This document shows, in pieces, positions 36,993 to 49,460 of a DNA stretch of 64,000 nucleotides. Below the pieces are notes generated by a model, which saw nothing but the letters and a program-made list of their open reading frames with translations, was not told where the DNA came from and did not search any database. The stretch's first letter is position 1, and each line of letters begins with the position of its first letter. Position numbers and translations under genes: made by a program. Origin of the DNA: Eucommia ulmoides (Eukaryota > Streptophyta > Magnoliopsida > Garryales > Eucommiaceae); the NCBI GenBank assembly GCA_016647705.1, contig CM028333.1, positions 25,786,243 to 25,850,242 on the forward strand, read 5' to 3'.

Positions 36993-39831
36993 TGAAGGCC
37001 CAAGAATTACACAAGAGGGGGGTGAACTGGGTTTTAGCAAATTTTACATTTAATTAAATCTACTCAATTCAAACTAAGTGTTTATGTGATTTGTGCCAAG
37101 TATACAACAGATATTCAAACAAGACCAATAATCATAAACACAAATAAATGCGGAAATGTAAAGAGTATAGTTAGAGAGATTGACACCGATATTTTATAGT
37201 GGTTTGGCAAATACTATTTGCCTAGTCCACTCCCCCGAGCTTCTTCGAGGATTTCACTATTCTTTTATCTTCTTATGGGTGAAGAACAAACCATTTAAGT
37301 CACTACTTGAGAAGTTTGTATCTTAAAACTTTACAATCTAGAGTGAATATATTCCACTCACAAATCTTTCCTCTTGAGCAAAACGCTTACTCAAGATTTA
37401 TAATGAAAATCTCACTGTCTCACAAAATAGAGCTTCAATACTCATAAGATATAGAACTCAAGAATCTATATGTGTGAAGCAAATACAACAAACACTCATG
37501 AAATATGAATAAAAAAAGACTATAAGTGTTGTTGAGCTGATTTTAGCTTGAAAGCCTTTGTTAGTATCTCTTTGATCTTTGTAGCTCAAGATTGAGTGAT
37601 TGATACTTGGTGAGTTTCTTAGTTGATGATTGATACTTAAAGAACTTCTTGGTTGATGAGTATTGATGAACTTCCAGCTATCTTCCTCTTTTAATAGATG
37701 TAGTAAATGAATAAAAGAAATCATAATTGAAGAGTGTAGATAGCATATGACCGTTGGGGCTTCCTCTTCAAATGTCAAGATTCAAAATGCATAGGCTCCT
37801 CTCCATTATCTCTGTAGATTTGTCAACATTCCATCTACTTTTTCTAACCTCATAAAAGCTATATATGTCTAATTGCAAAGGACCCATTATCCAATTTGTC
37901 TTGAGGTAGTGGAAAATTACAGCAATTTGTTCAATATATTTAAAGTACTACGGTTGGCATTTAAAACATATAGACAAATCAAGATGGAGATATTCAAAGT
38001 TGGATGGCAATCAAAGAAAGGTAAGTCTTCTCAATTTGAAAAATGCAGCAAGTTGTTTAAGATAGGATGCCATTCACATTGTGGGAGACAAGGCATGGGC
38101 TAGCATTTAATGAGCTATCCTACCACTAAGTCAAAATAATATCTTTGTATTTCCACTTGATTATCTTGACAAATTAAAATCTAATACTAGTATTCATACA
38201 TGATTATATATTTGAGCACGTGTATACAATATGTCTACACCATATTATATATATATACAATCCAATTAAGCACATACAAGCATTTCAAACATTTGAACAC
38301 TTATAATTCATTTAGCATGATGAAAACAAAATTTATATACCATTTGAGCCCATTTGTCAATTAATCATAGATGTGATGATAAACATATCAATTTATCATG
38401 CATATGTCATGTAGATATGTTAAACTAACATCCTATAACATGATTTGAAAGTGCTGAACAAAATATGATATGCAAAACCAAATTTGAGTTGATGACAAAA
38501 TTTTGTATTTTGTGTTCTAAAATGTTTCAAGATGTTTTGATCATTTCCTTTTCAATTCAACATTGTATTGATAAAATTAATTGATGAAAACATGTTATAT
38601 ATTCATTAAAAGGCAAATTAATCATCAAACATCAATTAGAACAAACATATGACACCAAAATGTGAAGCCGAAAACAGAGCAAAAACAGGGCAAAAGAGAT
38701 AAAGGCTACTGATATTTTTATAAATGGCTACTATTTTATAGGAAAAACATATCCAAAATTTTTATGCTATGGACAAAAATAAATCTTATGTAGTTAGGGT
38801 TCCATAGCAAAAAGAATAAACTTATTTGGACTCCAAATGAGTGAGATATTATCAAATGAGCGAGCAAAAGTCTAGACAAGATTTTCTATAAAAATCAGCT
38901 ACTAAATTCTGCCAAAATATTAAAATTTGAACAAACAAACCAACTTGTATTGATATGAAATTTATATATTTTAAATATATTTCAATTAGCTTTCCAACTA
39001 TGTAATATTCATAAGATTTAGACAAGTAATAACAGATATACGACCAATTTACTACAAAAGGTCCATTCTGATTTTTTGGACAACAGCAGTTGATTGCTAC
39101 AGTGTTTTCAATACAATTCTATTTTTTATCGCCCGTTCTTGGTTTTTGTCAATGTCTATGATCATTTTTTAGCCAAACACCTTAACAACATTATTTCAAT
39201 GATGTTCAAAGTTTTTGATGATCCAAATATACAATGTACCTTATGATCACATAGAAATCGAGTTTAAGCAATTTGAGCATTTTTGTGATCAGAATATGAA
39301 ATTTACAATTAAGCAAGGTATGAACAATCTTATTACATGGATCATAATATAATAAGTTTATGGACATGTTCAAAATATTATATCAATGATATTTGAGGTG
39401 TTTTCATATTAAGATCGTGCAATGTACTATTTCATTACATTAAATTCAAGTTTAAGCATATTAAGCACATTTGTGATCAAAATGTAAATTTTCCAAATTT
39501 GCATGATATGATCAAACCTATAATACACATTTTAATATTTAAGTATATTGGACAAGTTAGAAACAAAACATCACAAATGTATGCACCCTCGGTGTGTGTG
39601 TGCAACCTATAGAGTTTCGAGTTTAATATCTTGAATAATGTTGTCGAAATGAAAAATTGCATTATTTAAATTATACATTTCAACTTGAATGTATCTCTAT
39701 GATGTATTTCCATAATGTATGGATGACCCATACTTGAAACTAATATTAGTTCATTTAAAACGTCAAATGAGGTGTTATCGTCCAAATCACATTTTTTAGA
39801 GATCCTATGATTGAAACCGCTTAAGCTAACA
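36993..39831 (-). repeat. C2 5' LTR
   Basis: 2839 bp. In minus orientation it starts TGTTAGCTTAAGCGG and ends TTCTTGGGCCTTCA. Parts match the C3 LTR (ends and the segment around 37230-37400), but the middle (about 38640-39180) is specific to this subtype. Confidence 0.9.
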
Positions 39832-40283
39832 GCCTCTTCTTCTTATTCTCTTCTTCTTCAATTACTCTTCTTTGATTTACCATGATAACCCTAACTTGTG
39901 ATTCCCATCTTCGATTTCCATGAGCATTATCTCGATAAGAGGTTTATCGTAAGAAGAATTAGAGAGGATACAGTGGTAATTGTTAGGTATGAGCACTGAG
40001 TAGGTATTTGTTTCTAAATATTTCTATGTTTTTGTTCGAATGCTTTCTTTGTTTGGGAAGAATATGTTCTATCTTTGAATCTATTGTAAGTTCTTTTCTA
40101 CTCCTGAATTTGTTTTAATTTCTCGCTACCCTACCGAATCTGAAAATACCCGAAACCTTCGAATTATCAGGCTCTTTGGTCGAAATTGGATTATGATATT
40201 CCGAACTCGATTCATTCAGGTCGGGTGTAGGATTTGCCCAAAATACCCCCCACCCGATCGGTGCACACTCTTAGATTTATCTA

Positions 40284-41340
40284 AAATTGGTAAGTTGCTT
40301 GAAAAAATTGATTCTCTTGAAGAATAGAACGAAGTTTAGAAAAATAATATATGTGATTTTTAGCAAAATGATTTTAAAAAAAAGAACCTTGAAACTTTAA
40401 ATGAGGCCTTTAACATTGAATTGGATAATGTAATGTGTGAGCTTGATTGAACTCGTTTAAAAAATCATTCTGTTGAAAATGATTGTCGAATTCTTAAGAA
40501 TGATCTTAAATTTAGGCATAAGAAGAATTTTGGTCAACAAGTGAACGTTAGTTTGTTAAAGCGATCACTTGAAAAGACTCACTTGAACTTAATGAAGTAA
40601 TGGATAAATTTAAGAATATTGAAAGAACTAAACTTGTTGAAAAACCAATAGTTGCTAAAGCAACTCCTCAATATCACCATCAATATCGTGCTCCCATACG
40701 GAATAATGATTATCCGAAGAAACGTGCAAACAATGCTAAATGTTTTTATTGTTGAAAGTATGGTAATTTTGAGAAAATATGTTATTTAGTGCACGGTTAC
40801 CTAGTCGGATCCTAAAATAACTGGATACCAAGTAGAGAAAATTTTTATGCAGGTACAAATGGGAGATTTGATCAATCAAGAGGGTTTAATGAATATTACA
40901 TGCCAGGAAGGGATTCTAGATTCAATGTACCATTGTGGATAAATCAAAATATGCAAAATGGAAAGTTCAAAAAGCAATAAGTTTAGTATATGGGATCAAT
41001 CGATACTTCTCTCAAAGAAAAGCGAGAAACAAATATTAGAAAAGAGCAAGGTATAAGGTGGTGAAAAAGTGAAATGAGGAAAAATAGCTCAAAACACCTT
41101 ATAAAGGCAAGAAGATCATTATTGAACCAATTGAGAAGAAAGTCATTGTAAGTAAGGAAGAAATCAAAATGGTAAATCAAGCAAAAGAAAAAATGGCGGA
41201 TTCAAAGGACACGTTTGAAATTAAAAATCCACCAAAGTTACACACCCCAACTGCTCCCAAGGACAAACCAGGTATGTCAAATTTCTTGAAATTCAAATAT
41301 ATTAATTTTATTAGGGAGACCGGTGTTTCGCATTTGTCAA
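40284..41340 (+). pseudogene. C1 gag remainder with zinc-knuckle region
   Basis: Sequence to the right of the hAT continues the helical gag region. Around 40735-40800 it shows a cysteine/histidine pattern (CFYC, then an H and a C) expected of a CCHC zinc knuckle. This part of gag binds RNA in the virus-like particle. No protease, integrase or reverse transcriptase follows. Decayed fossil with several breaks. Confidence 0.6.
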
Positions 41341-43729
41341 ATTAGTTTATTTGTGACATGTGTGGGTATGTGTGCGAAAATATTTTAAATAATATGTATG
41401 GATCAAAATAAGGGATAAAAATATAGCAAATAGATCAAATAGGACAAGGTTGCACTTAAGGAAGAAACAGTCATGTCGGTCAATCGATAGGAACTGTAGG
41501 TCAACCAATAGAGACAGAGCCTGGAAAGTGTATACTCTGCTCTTGTCAGTCAACCGACAAAAAACAGTTGGTCAATTGACTGTTATAGGATTAATATCCC
41601 TTTGTGCTTTCATTTCACTTGCATTTCGATTCCCTCATTTCTTTCTATAGAAACCATTCACTACCTAAGAGAGTTCCTTCCAAATCTACAAGATATCTTC
41701 AAATATTGGCTTGGATTAGAAGATTGTGGGCTCGAATCTATTACTTTGAAGCAAAAATTTCATCAAAAGGTTGGTCTTTCATCTTCGAAAAATATTTCCT
41801 TCACAATATTTGTTACTATAGCATATTATTTTTCCAACAAAAAAATATTTAATTTTATTTATTCAAATTTTTGTTAAAAAAATATATTAATTCAATTAGG
41901 TTGAACTGATTCTACTTAATTTGTAAGTTAAAAAATGAGAATTTCAAGTAACATTTCTTAATAGCAAATTCATTTCTTATAAAAAATTTATTTTTGTTGT
42001 TGAAATTGTTAGTATTATTTAATGTTTGATAAAACGATGAAATTTTAATTCAGTACAATTTTAATTTTAAAGTGATGCAGGTGGTAAATTCAATTTTTTA
42101 TTTGTTTTACAGTTAGAGGAAGCTCATATTTTAGTAATATCATGTGCAATTGTTTAGGTAATTTTTTTTATTTTTTTTGTTTGTAAGTAATTTTATTATA
42201 AGGTCTGGATAATATTATTATAAATTGTTAGAAAATAATATTGTAGCCGATGGTGTTTAATATTGATTTTTGCTTAATTTTAATATTGTTTTTAAGAAAT
42301 GATTTGTTGTTAAATTTTATGTTGTGTATTTGTAGTAATTACATGATTTTGTTAGAAAATTTAATAACTGATGGCATAACAATAGTATGTGGAGAAAAAA
42401 TGGGTAATGAGGTTTATGAGTACTCAAATTTGTTATATTTTAAATCAAATTATCATGTGATTTTTATATATAATAAATCTTTCTAAATAATTAGCATTAG
42501 AGAAATTATTTATTTCCTATACAAATTTTGAAATTAGAGAACAAACATAAAAGTTATACAATTTCTGTCATACCAATAGGTGTTTCTATCCCTCAATTAT
42601 TTTGATTATATTGTTCAAATATATGTTTATTTATTTTTGGTAGATTTTAGTACCTCATTTAAAACAAGAAAAAATAAAAAATAAAAGTTGAGAACTATAT
42701 ACTAAGTACCTCTCTTTCTTTTTTTTCTTTTCTTTTCTTTTTTTAAAAAACAAAATAAATCAATAATTCTTAGAATAATTTACAACATATTGTTTTTATT
42801 TTTATAAAATAAAGAGATAATTTAAATTTTTACTTGTGTACTTGTGCTTCTGTATGTGTACTTGTGCTTCTGTATGGTTGGTATATATTTCATACCATCA
42901 ATTTTTCTGCATTTTAAATCACAGTTAAATTCAATTATTTGAAATGAACCAAACTTTAAAAATAAATAAATATTTTTTTTTATATTCTAAATTTTTTTGT
43001 TGGAAAATTAATAGGTTGTTTGTACAATTAATATTTTTTTTTTCTTTGTTTTAGTTATTTAAATAATTTTTAATTCCTCAGATTTCAATTAAAAAAAAAA
43101 AAAAAACTAAAAGTTCAAACTATATACTAAGAATCATTTCTAATATTTATTCTATATTTAAAAGTAAATCAATTATTTTTAGAGTAATTATCAATTTTTA
43201 TATATTTTTATTCATTAAATTTGAAAAACAAAATATAAATATTTAAATTAATTGATTTTGGATTTTCTTTGATGCTTGTGAAAGGTATGTAATATTTGAT
43301 TAATGAAATTTATGGATATCGGTCTGTGCCTAATTTTTTATTTATATTTTGGTCATTTATTTGATCTCATTTTTATGTCCTAAAATGTATTGTGTTCGAT
43401 TTTGTTACAATTTTAAAGTAAATATATAATTTATTTGAAATCAAAATTTATCTGAAAAAAAAAAATGAATTCTCTTAATCTGTATAATTTTGAATTTTGA
43501 ATTTTGAATTATTTTATTCATATTTATTTAAAATCAAATTTATTATCTTTTAAAACAAATTATCTTATGATTTTTAGATATAATACATTTTTCTAAATAA
43601 TTTGCATTAGAGAAATTATTTATTTTTATAATATTTTATTATATTATTTTCAAAAATAATTATGAAATTAGTAAACAAACATAAAAACTTTAACAATTTT
43701 TTTTTATGCTTTGAAAGTTACATAATATT
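41341..43729 (+). other. AT-rich spacer with no recognisable gene
   Basis: No pol or host gene is visible. 41470-41580 carries GTCAACCGAC-type motifs like those in the C1 LTRs. Diverged direct repeats are present (42451-42568 resembles 43563-43709; 42693-42784 resembles 43118-43200). A short tandem repeat built on ACTTGTGCTTCTGTATG lies near 42840-42877. Open frames at 41602-41877 and 42250-42486 have no family resemblance and fit chance in AT-rich DNA. It may be the degenerate 3' interior of C1. Confidence 0.5.
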
Positions 43730-43737
43730 GGGTTAAT

Positions 43738-45674
43738 TGATAGGTGTAAAATACTTAAGTATTTTCGAACCGGCTTTGTTAGTTTTCGAGTACGTTTACA
43801 GTTATTTTTATATGTTTTAATATGTTTTTATTCTTTTTGAATGAAAAGAGGTGCGTGGGGGTGAAAAGGTATGAAATCGGAGCGAAAACGATGTGATCGA
43901 ACTAAAGCGGACGAAGTTACGGTGGATAAATGAGCAAGGAGGCAACATTGTGAAATAAACCCACCACCTAGGCGTCCAGAACTTTGCCTAGGCTGTGAAG
44001 ATGCTGAGAACATATCCAAGTCCACCGCCTACTTCTTCGCCTAGGCGGTCACCAAACCTGCAAAGCCGGTACAAGTGCAGTAACTTCAAGACCATTTTGG
44101 AACATAATTCCATTCGATTTTGGGAAAACTCAAAACATGGAAGTTGTATATATTTGTCTTATATTTCCATAGGTTTTTGAATCACCTCAATTGAAGTTCG
44201 GATGAAGAAGTTACAGCTAAAATACCAACGGGTATCACCGCTGCAGCGGTGAAGGTGCTGAGAAGACCAAAGGCCACTGACGAACCACCGCCACAGCGGT
44301 GAATCCCACAGCTCCAGTGGTGAAGAAGCAGAGAACATAAATAGGCTACTGACTACCCTTCACCGCGGTAGTTAAATCTGAACCAGCAGAGAGTTTTCCT
44401 AGTCCATCGCTGTCTCCATCGCCCCGGCGAAGCCTTAACCGACATACTCCACCACCGCGGGGGCGGCCTCTGCGCAGAATAGATATGTTTTTGTTATTTT
44501 TTAGCCTATAAATACCCTTCTCTCCTTATCTCTTCCGATATTCAGCCCCTAAGGCCTTACGCCATATTTTAGGGTTAGGTTTAGGGATTTTTTGAGGGAG
44601 AGCTCTCAACCCGAGGTGGAGGATGAAGAGGGAAACGATCAGTGCATGGTTCTAGCGGCTATTCTTCAGATATTGGCTAAGTCACTCGTTTCTTCTCTTT
44701 GTTTTCCATATTTTGGTAGTTGTTGAGTATGTTTACACCATTTTACATTGTATAAATGGTTATGGCCATTAGCTAAACATAAGTTGTATAGGGATTATTA
44801 ATATAATTTATGAAAATGTTGTTTATTTGAGTTTGTATTTTGTTTACGATTGTTCTTCTTTATGTTGATTGTGTGTGCTGTATTGTTTGTTTATCATGTT
44901 ATGAGAATGATTGTCGTGAGAATACGGGGTTTGACAAATCCCAGATTCGGACTAAAATAAACGAACATCACGATTCAATAACCCAGGAGGGAATTAGATT
45001 CTGGGCAATCGATGATGTTGGGGAAAGACTCATGTGACCTAGAGTCGTTAAGACATTGAGGGGGACTTTAGCGTTGACGTGAAGTCATGTATTCCCTCGT
45101 CTTACACTCGGGAGAGGTGACGGGGGAGTTTTAGAACTGAGATTGTCAATAGGATAAACACAATATGACGATCCAATAACCCGGGAGGGAGTTGGATTGT
45201 GTGCAATTAATGACGTTAGGGCGAGACTCACGCAGCCTAGGGTCGTTAAGACGTTGAGGGAGACTTCTCCGTTGACACGAAGTTGCGTATTATCCCGTAT
45301 TATACTCGGGAGAGGTGACGGAGGAGTTTACGAACTGAGATTGTCATATAAGTCGAACGCCGTTAACATAAACTAAAACGAGACTGAACACGTAATCGTA
45401 AACAAAACTAATCCCTAGACAACCTATTCTCTCAAAACTATCCCATATTAATATTAGTATTAGTATAGTTAAATTAGGCTATATTAGTATTAGTATTAAT
45501 TAATTATATTCCGTTTTTGTCACCTAGATAAAGTCAGGTTATGACAATCGCGGTATTCGATAGTAACAACACCAATCCCTGTGGATACGATACCCAACCT
45601 GAAAAGGTCTACTATATTAAAACTTGATCCGTACGTTTGCGGTGAAAGTGACAACATATTATTTGCGACCACCA
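43738..45674 (+). repeat. TG4 left LTR
   Basis: 1937 bp, TGATAGGTGTAAAA to GCGACCACCA, longer than other members. It carries two kinds of palindrome cluster, a TATAAATA at 44507 and two copies of the 200-bp module (44953-45350). Its segment 44060-44215 resembles part of the TG5 LTR (about 58940-59100, minus). Confidence 0.85.
43965..44465 (+). promoter_or_regulatory. Double palindrome cluster in TG4 LTR
   Basis: The first cluster (43965-44050) has the CCTAGG core, including perfect CGCCTAGGCG (44038-44047). The second (44225-44465) has the CTGCAG core, including perfect CACCGCTGCAGCGGTG (44236-44251) and weaker copies near 44290, 44320 and 44365. TATAAATA follows at 44507-44514. Both core types therefore occur in one LTR. 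Confidence 0.6.
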
Positions 45675-45680
45675 AGTTTT

Positions 45681-45698
45681 TAGCGCCGTTGCCGGCTC
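45681..45698 (+). other. TG4 plus-strand primer-binding site
   Basis: TAGCGCCGTTGCCGGCTC, close to the tRNA-Asp site TGGCGCCGTTGCCGGGGA. Minus-strand copies of the same site occur at 47527-47544 and 47590-47607, the latter pair 63 bp apart. Confidence 0.7.
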
Positions 45699-47526
45699 CC
45701 AAACTCTGAATTTTGCTAGTCCTCGAGCAAAACACCCACACAATACAAGAAAATATAAAAACTAATTACGAAATTAAAAACTAAAAACGAACAACGAAAA
45801 ATACTAAAAACAAAAATGTGTAAGTTTTGATTATCATCTACCGGCCGAAAGATTTTTCCCTTATCGGCCCCCAATCCTGTTAAGTTCAAGTATAAATCAC
45901 ACCATGTGGTATTCTAAAATTTCAACGTTCAAAAATATTAAGTGCCATTCTAGATCTTATTTATGTGTGTGTGTGATTAAACTCAAATATATTACTATCC
46001 ATTGATTAAATGGGATTATCCCTAAATAAAGATCTTGACATAAAACCTTTACGGTATAGGGAATCCATATGCCTGACCCGGGATGTTTTCTCCACTAATG
46101 TAGGCTCGAAGGTTCAAAAAGATCAATAGGGCTTGGTTTGGTTTTGAAATAATGGCCAAGGGTATTTTGGAATAGAAAACAGGTTAACGTTATTAACTTA
46201 ACGTTACTCGAGGCACATCGCTTGGCACACTCATACTCGAAACCCCATAGTTTATTTAGAAATGACCCTGAACAAATGTTTAAAAACATCGTACTCACTT
46301 GTCATGTAAAAAATAAACAATTTATTTATTTATTTATTTTTATTTTTTTATAACACACCACCAAACTCATTCGAATTTCTACAAATCTAGGAATGTGCAA
46401 AAAATGGTTAAGTAACACACCCCTAAACGTATTCGAATTCTTACAACTTTAGGAATGTGCAAAAATATATGAACGACAAAGGACAAGTGAATACTCGAAT
46501 ACCAAACCAATTAGAATTTTGGCCTAAACCCAACCGGTCACATCAAGTAGCGAAATGCTAACTTGATTCACTCAAATTGTGCCTTTAGTTTAGCGATAAA
46601 GGTTTGAAAAAAGTTCAATCGGCTATGGTATTTGTTAAGTATTCAGAATTGAAACAATTTTTAGGCTTCGGCAAGGTAATGAAGGGTAATGATTTATCAA
46701 GATAAGCTTAAAAGGCTCAAGTGATCAAATGAATGCCTAAATCATATCTCCTAAACAACCTCGCCTAGGATTTTGCATTGAATTTCCCCCAAATCAAGTT
46801 CTAGAATCCCTATTGTCATAAAATTGATTGACGGATAATTGGTTTCAAATCAATAAGATAGTGCTATATTGAGTTTACGTGCTCGTGCATTTAGGATCTA
46901 CAATAACTTTTACTAAAACAATACGTTAAGCACACATAACTCACATGAATGAGTGTTACGCTCGACCTCAAAACAATTAGGGGACAGAGTCATTATCGGG
47001 TAAAGGCAAAGATGACGTCAAAACATAGCACAAAACAACATCTAAACTAACAAACTAATCCTAAATAAGCATGCACACGATAAAAACAGTAAAACATGCT
47101 AAAAACATATACACATACTAAAACATACTACACATCACCACCAACTCAACACAGGTGGTGTCCAAACAAGCCGTCAGTGATCCCAATAATAGTATATAGC
47201 ATGATATTGAAGACGAGGGTTTAGAACACATACCTGGGAGGCGAGAGAATCTCGCCTCCGACTCAAATTGACGGAGATGTATCTAACTTATTTGTGACCA
47301 TCGGTTGCCTTCCAAGAAACACTTGGTTTAATGTCTTCAGCCCAACACATGCCCTCAAGATTGGAAAGATATTCAATGATCGAACCGCAAGAGCACCTGT
47401 CGATCTAATATCTTCAAACATCCTGCCGGAAACAAAAAAAAAACTACAAACGAAAATTATATACAACAATGCCTAGATTAAAATCAAGTTATTTACTCCC
47501 AATATCAATAGAAATCAACAAGACAA
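45699..47526 (-). pseudogene. TG4 interior, inverted relative to its left LTR
   Basis: The sequence runs parallel to the TG2 interior read from the purine-tract side (10048 onward matches 45705 onward), so its coding sense is minus. Near 47340-47300 the minus strand keeps a GRQP-type block also present in TG5. No open gag is left. Otherwise AT-rich with nothing recognisable. Confidence 0.6.
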
Positions 47527-47613
47527 TCCCCGGCAATGGCGCCAAAAACTTGGTGACGAGGCCAGGAACAGAATTTGACAAACAACCAATCCCCAGCAAC
47601 AGTGCCAAAAACT

Positions 47614-48506
47614 TGGTGGCCGCAAATAATGCATTGCCACTTTCACCGCAAGTGTACGGATTAAATTTTAGTATAGTAGACCTTTTCAGGCCGGGTATCG
47701 TATCCAGAGGGATTGGTGTTGTTACTATTGAATACCGCAATTGTCATAACTTGACTTTATCTAAGCGACAAAAATGGAATATTATTAATTAATACTAATA
47801 CCAATATAACCTAATTTAACTATACTAATACTAATATTAATATGAGATAGTTTTGAGAGAATAGGTTTTCTAGGGATTAGTTTCATTTACGAATACATGT
47901 TCAGTCTCGTTTTAGTTTATGTTAATGGCGTTCGACTTATATGACAATCTCAGTTTGTAAACTCCTCTGCCACCTCTCCTGAGTGTAAGATGGGGGAATA
48001 CGTGACTTTGTGTCAACGGAGAAATCTCCCTCAACGTCTTAACGACCCTAGGCCGCGTGAGTCTCGCCCTAACGTTGTTAAGACGTTGAGGGGGACTTCT
48101 CCGTTGACACGAAGTCGCGTATTCCCCTGTCTTACACTCAGGCAAGGTAGCGGAGGAGTTTACGAACTGAGATTGTTATATAAGTTGAACGCTATTAACA
48201 TAAACTAAAACGAGACTGAACACGTATTCGTAGACGAAACTAATCCCTAGACAACCTATTCTCTCAAAACCATCTCTTATTAATATTAGTATTAGTACAG
48301 TTAAATTAGGCTATATTAGTATTAGTATTAATTAATTATATTCCATTTTTGTCGCCTAGATAAAGTCAGGTTATAACAATTATGGTATTTGATAGTAACA
48401 ATACTAATCCCTGTGGATACGATACCCGACCTGAAAAGGTCTACTATACTAAAACTTGATCTATACGCTTGCGGTGAAAATGGCAGCGCATTATTTGCGG
48501 CCACCA
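47614..48506. repeat. About 890-bp inverted repeat made of LTR sequence
   Basis: The left arm (47614-48042) is the LTR's second half on the minus strand. The right arm (48076-48506) is the same half on the plus strand. About 33 bp (48043-48075) lie between them. Matching landmarks are GCGGCCACCA at 48497-48506 against TGGTGGCCGC at 47614-47623, and CGTTCGACTTAT near 47930 against its inverse near 48182. The arms could pair as a long hairpin or cruciform. Confidence 0.8.
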
Positions 48507-48956
48507 TTAATTACTCTTTGTCTCCCTGTGGTTAGGCCTTGTTGCACTTTGCCCTTATGTTTTCATCAACACTTTGTCTCCTTATGCTTAGGACTAACGT
48601 ACAACGGTTAAAAAATTAACAGACATGAGGGTATTTTTGTTATTTTACTTAAAAAATAAAGTTAAATTTATCATTTTGTTCCAACTAATTCATTAGGAAT
48701 CTATTAGAATATTTTTAAACTTATAGTGTCCAAATATTAATTATTCATCTCTTCCATCCCTCTCCCCCAACCAACTCGCTGGCGGTCCTCGACTCTTACT
48801 TTCCCCTGTTCGTTATTTTTTGTCCCCACCATTGATCTTGATTTTCCTCCAGTTCGTGATTTTCCTTGATCGTGATTTTTCTTGTTCGATAATAATCCTT
48901 CTGCTATTTTTCATTTCTAAAGTGTTTTATTTATTTATCAATAAATATGTTATAAT

Positions 48957-49445
48957 TGTTGTATTAAAATTATATATATGGGCTTATATATTAAATAAAT
49001 GTGAAATATAGGCTATCAAATAAAGTTAAGCCAATTAAAGTAATTAATTTAAGTTTTGGGGCTTCAATTAATGTATTATTAAGTGTGAGTTTTAATGTGT
49101 AGAGACAAGCGTAATTTCTATTTTTATGAAAGATTAAAATAGAAAATACAAATAGACATAATTGTTTATAAATAGATACAATTATTTATAAATAGGAGTC
49201 ATGGTCCCTAGATCACACAATATTATTTTCTATTCTTCTGATTCCTATTGTTAGAGAGAAATTTAGACAAAAAAAAAAAAAAAAGTGTTGATCTGGAAGA
49301 TCATAAATCCTCAAACTCGGATATTTTAATTTTCTTGTTATGGATTCAGGTACGCTTTTACAAATTCAATATTTTACTTCTTGATGATTTAATATGAATA
49401 TTCCTATTTGTGTGATGGTTTTCACAAAATGAAATTAATCTTACG
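48957..49445 (+). repeat. C4 5' LTR
   Basis: It starts TGTTGTATTAAAATT and ends TTAATCTTACG, with TATAAATAGG at 49187-49196 as probable promoter. Confidence 0.88.
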
Positions 49446-49447
49446 TG

Positions 49448-49460
49448 TGGTATCAAAGTC
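49448..49460 (+). other. C4 primer-binding site
   Basis: TGGTATCAAAGTC, one change from the plant copia Met-tRNA site over its first 11 bases. Confidence 0.8.

Larger units (their letters stand above)
15419..39831 (-). mobile_element. C2: SIRE-like Ty1/copia element, minus strand, split by C3
   Basis: LTRs are at 36993-39831 (5') and 15419-18237 (3'). The flanking duplication GCCTC (15414-15418, 39832-39836) lies inside the hAT. Gag, protease and integrase lie at 36938-33990, and reverse transcriptase and RNase H at 20605-19060. C3 sits in between at 20611-33813. Its own length is about 11.2 kb. LTRs are about 94% alike over 225 bp by eye. All coding parts are decayed, with many breaks. It is the same broad family as C3, but its LTR is a longer subtype. 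Confidence 0.9.
14976..40273. mobile_element. Non-autonomous hAT element carrying 24.4 kb of nested copia
   Basis: It starts TAGGGGTGTACA (14976) and ends with the inverted counterpart TGCACACTCTTA (to 40273). This is the terminal signature of plant hAT elements. Flanking 8-bp copies are GCTTTATC (14968-14975) and GATTTATC (40274-40281), 7 of 8 alike. C1 gag-region sequence is found on both sides. Its own DNA is 14976-15418 and 39832-40273, about 0.88 kb once C2 is set aside. It has no transposase, so it needed one from elsewhere. The open frame at 15121-15435 in this arm lacks any family resemblance. Confidence 0.8.
43738..48506 (+). mobile_element. TG4: rearranged gag-only LTR element
   Basis: Outer ends TGATAGGTGT and GCGGCCACCA with identical flanking TTAAT (43733-43737, 48507-48511), 8 bp inside the Mutator-like element. 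The left LTR (43738-45674) and its primer site are in plus orientation. The interior (about 45699-47526) and primer sites at 47527 and 47590 read on the minus strand. The right end is an inverted repeat made from the LTR's second half. Only faint gag-region traces are left. Fossil, rearranged. Confidence 0.8.

Noticed and set aside
41602-42486. Several 60-90 residue frames in the AT-rich spacer
   Set aside because: Phe/Leu/Ile-rich products expected by chance; no start context, domain or partner.
48507-48511. TTAA-flanked (piggyBac-like) reading of the Mutator element ends
   Set aside because: TTAAT is the TG4 duplication; with TG4 set aside, both ends extend outward to GGG and reveal a 9-bp duplication, which fits Mutator better.
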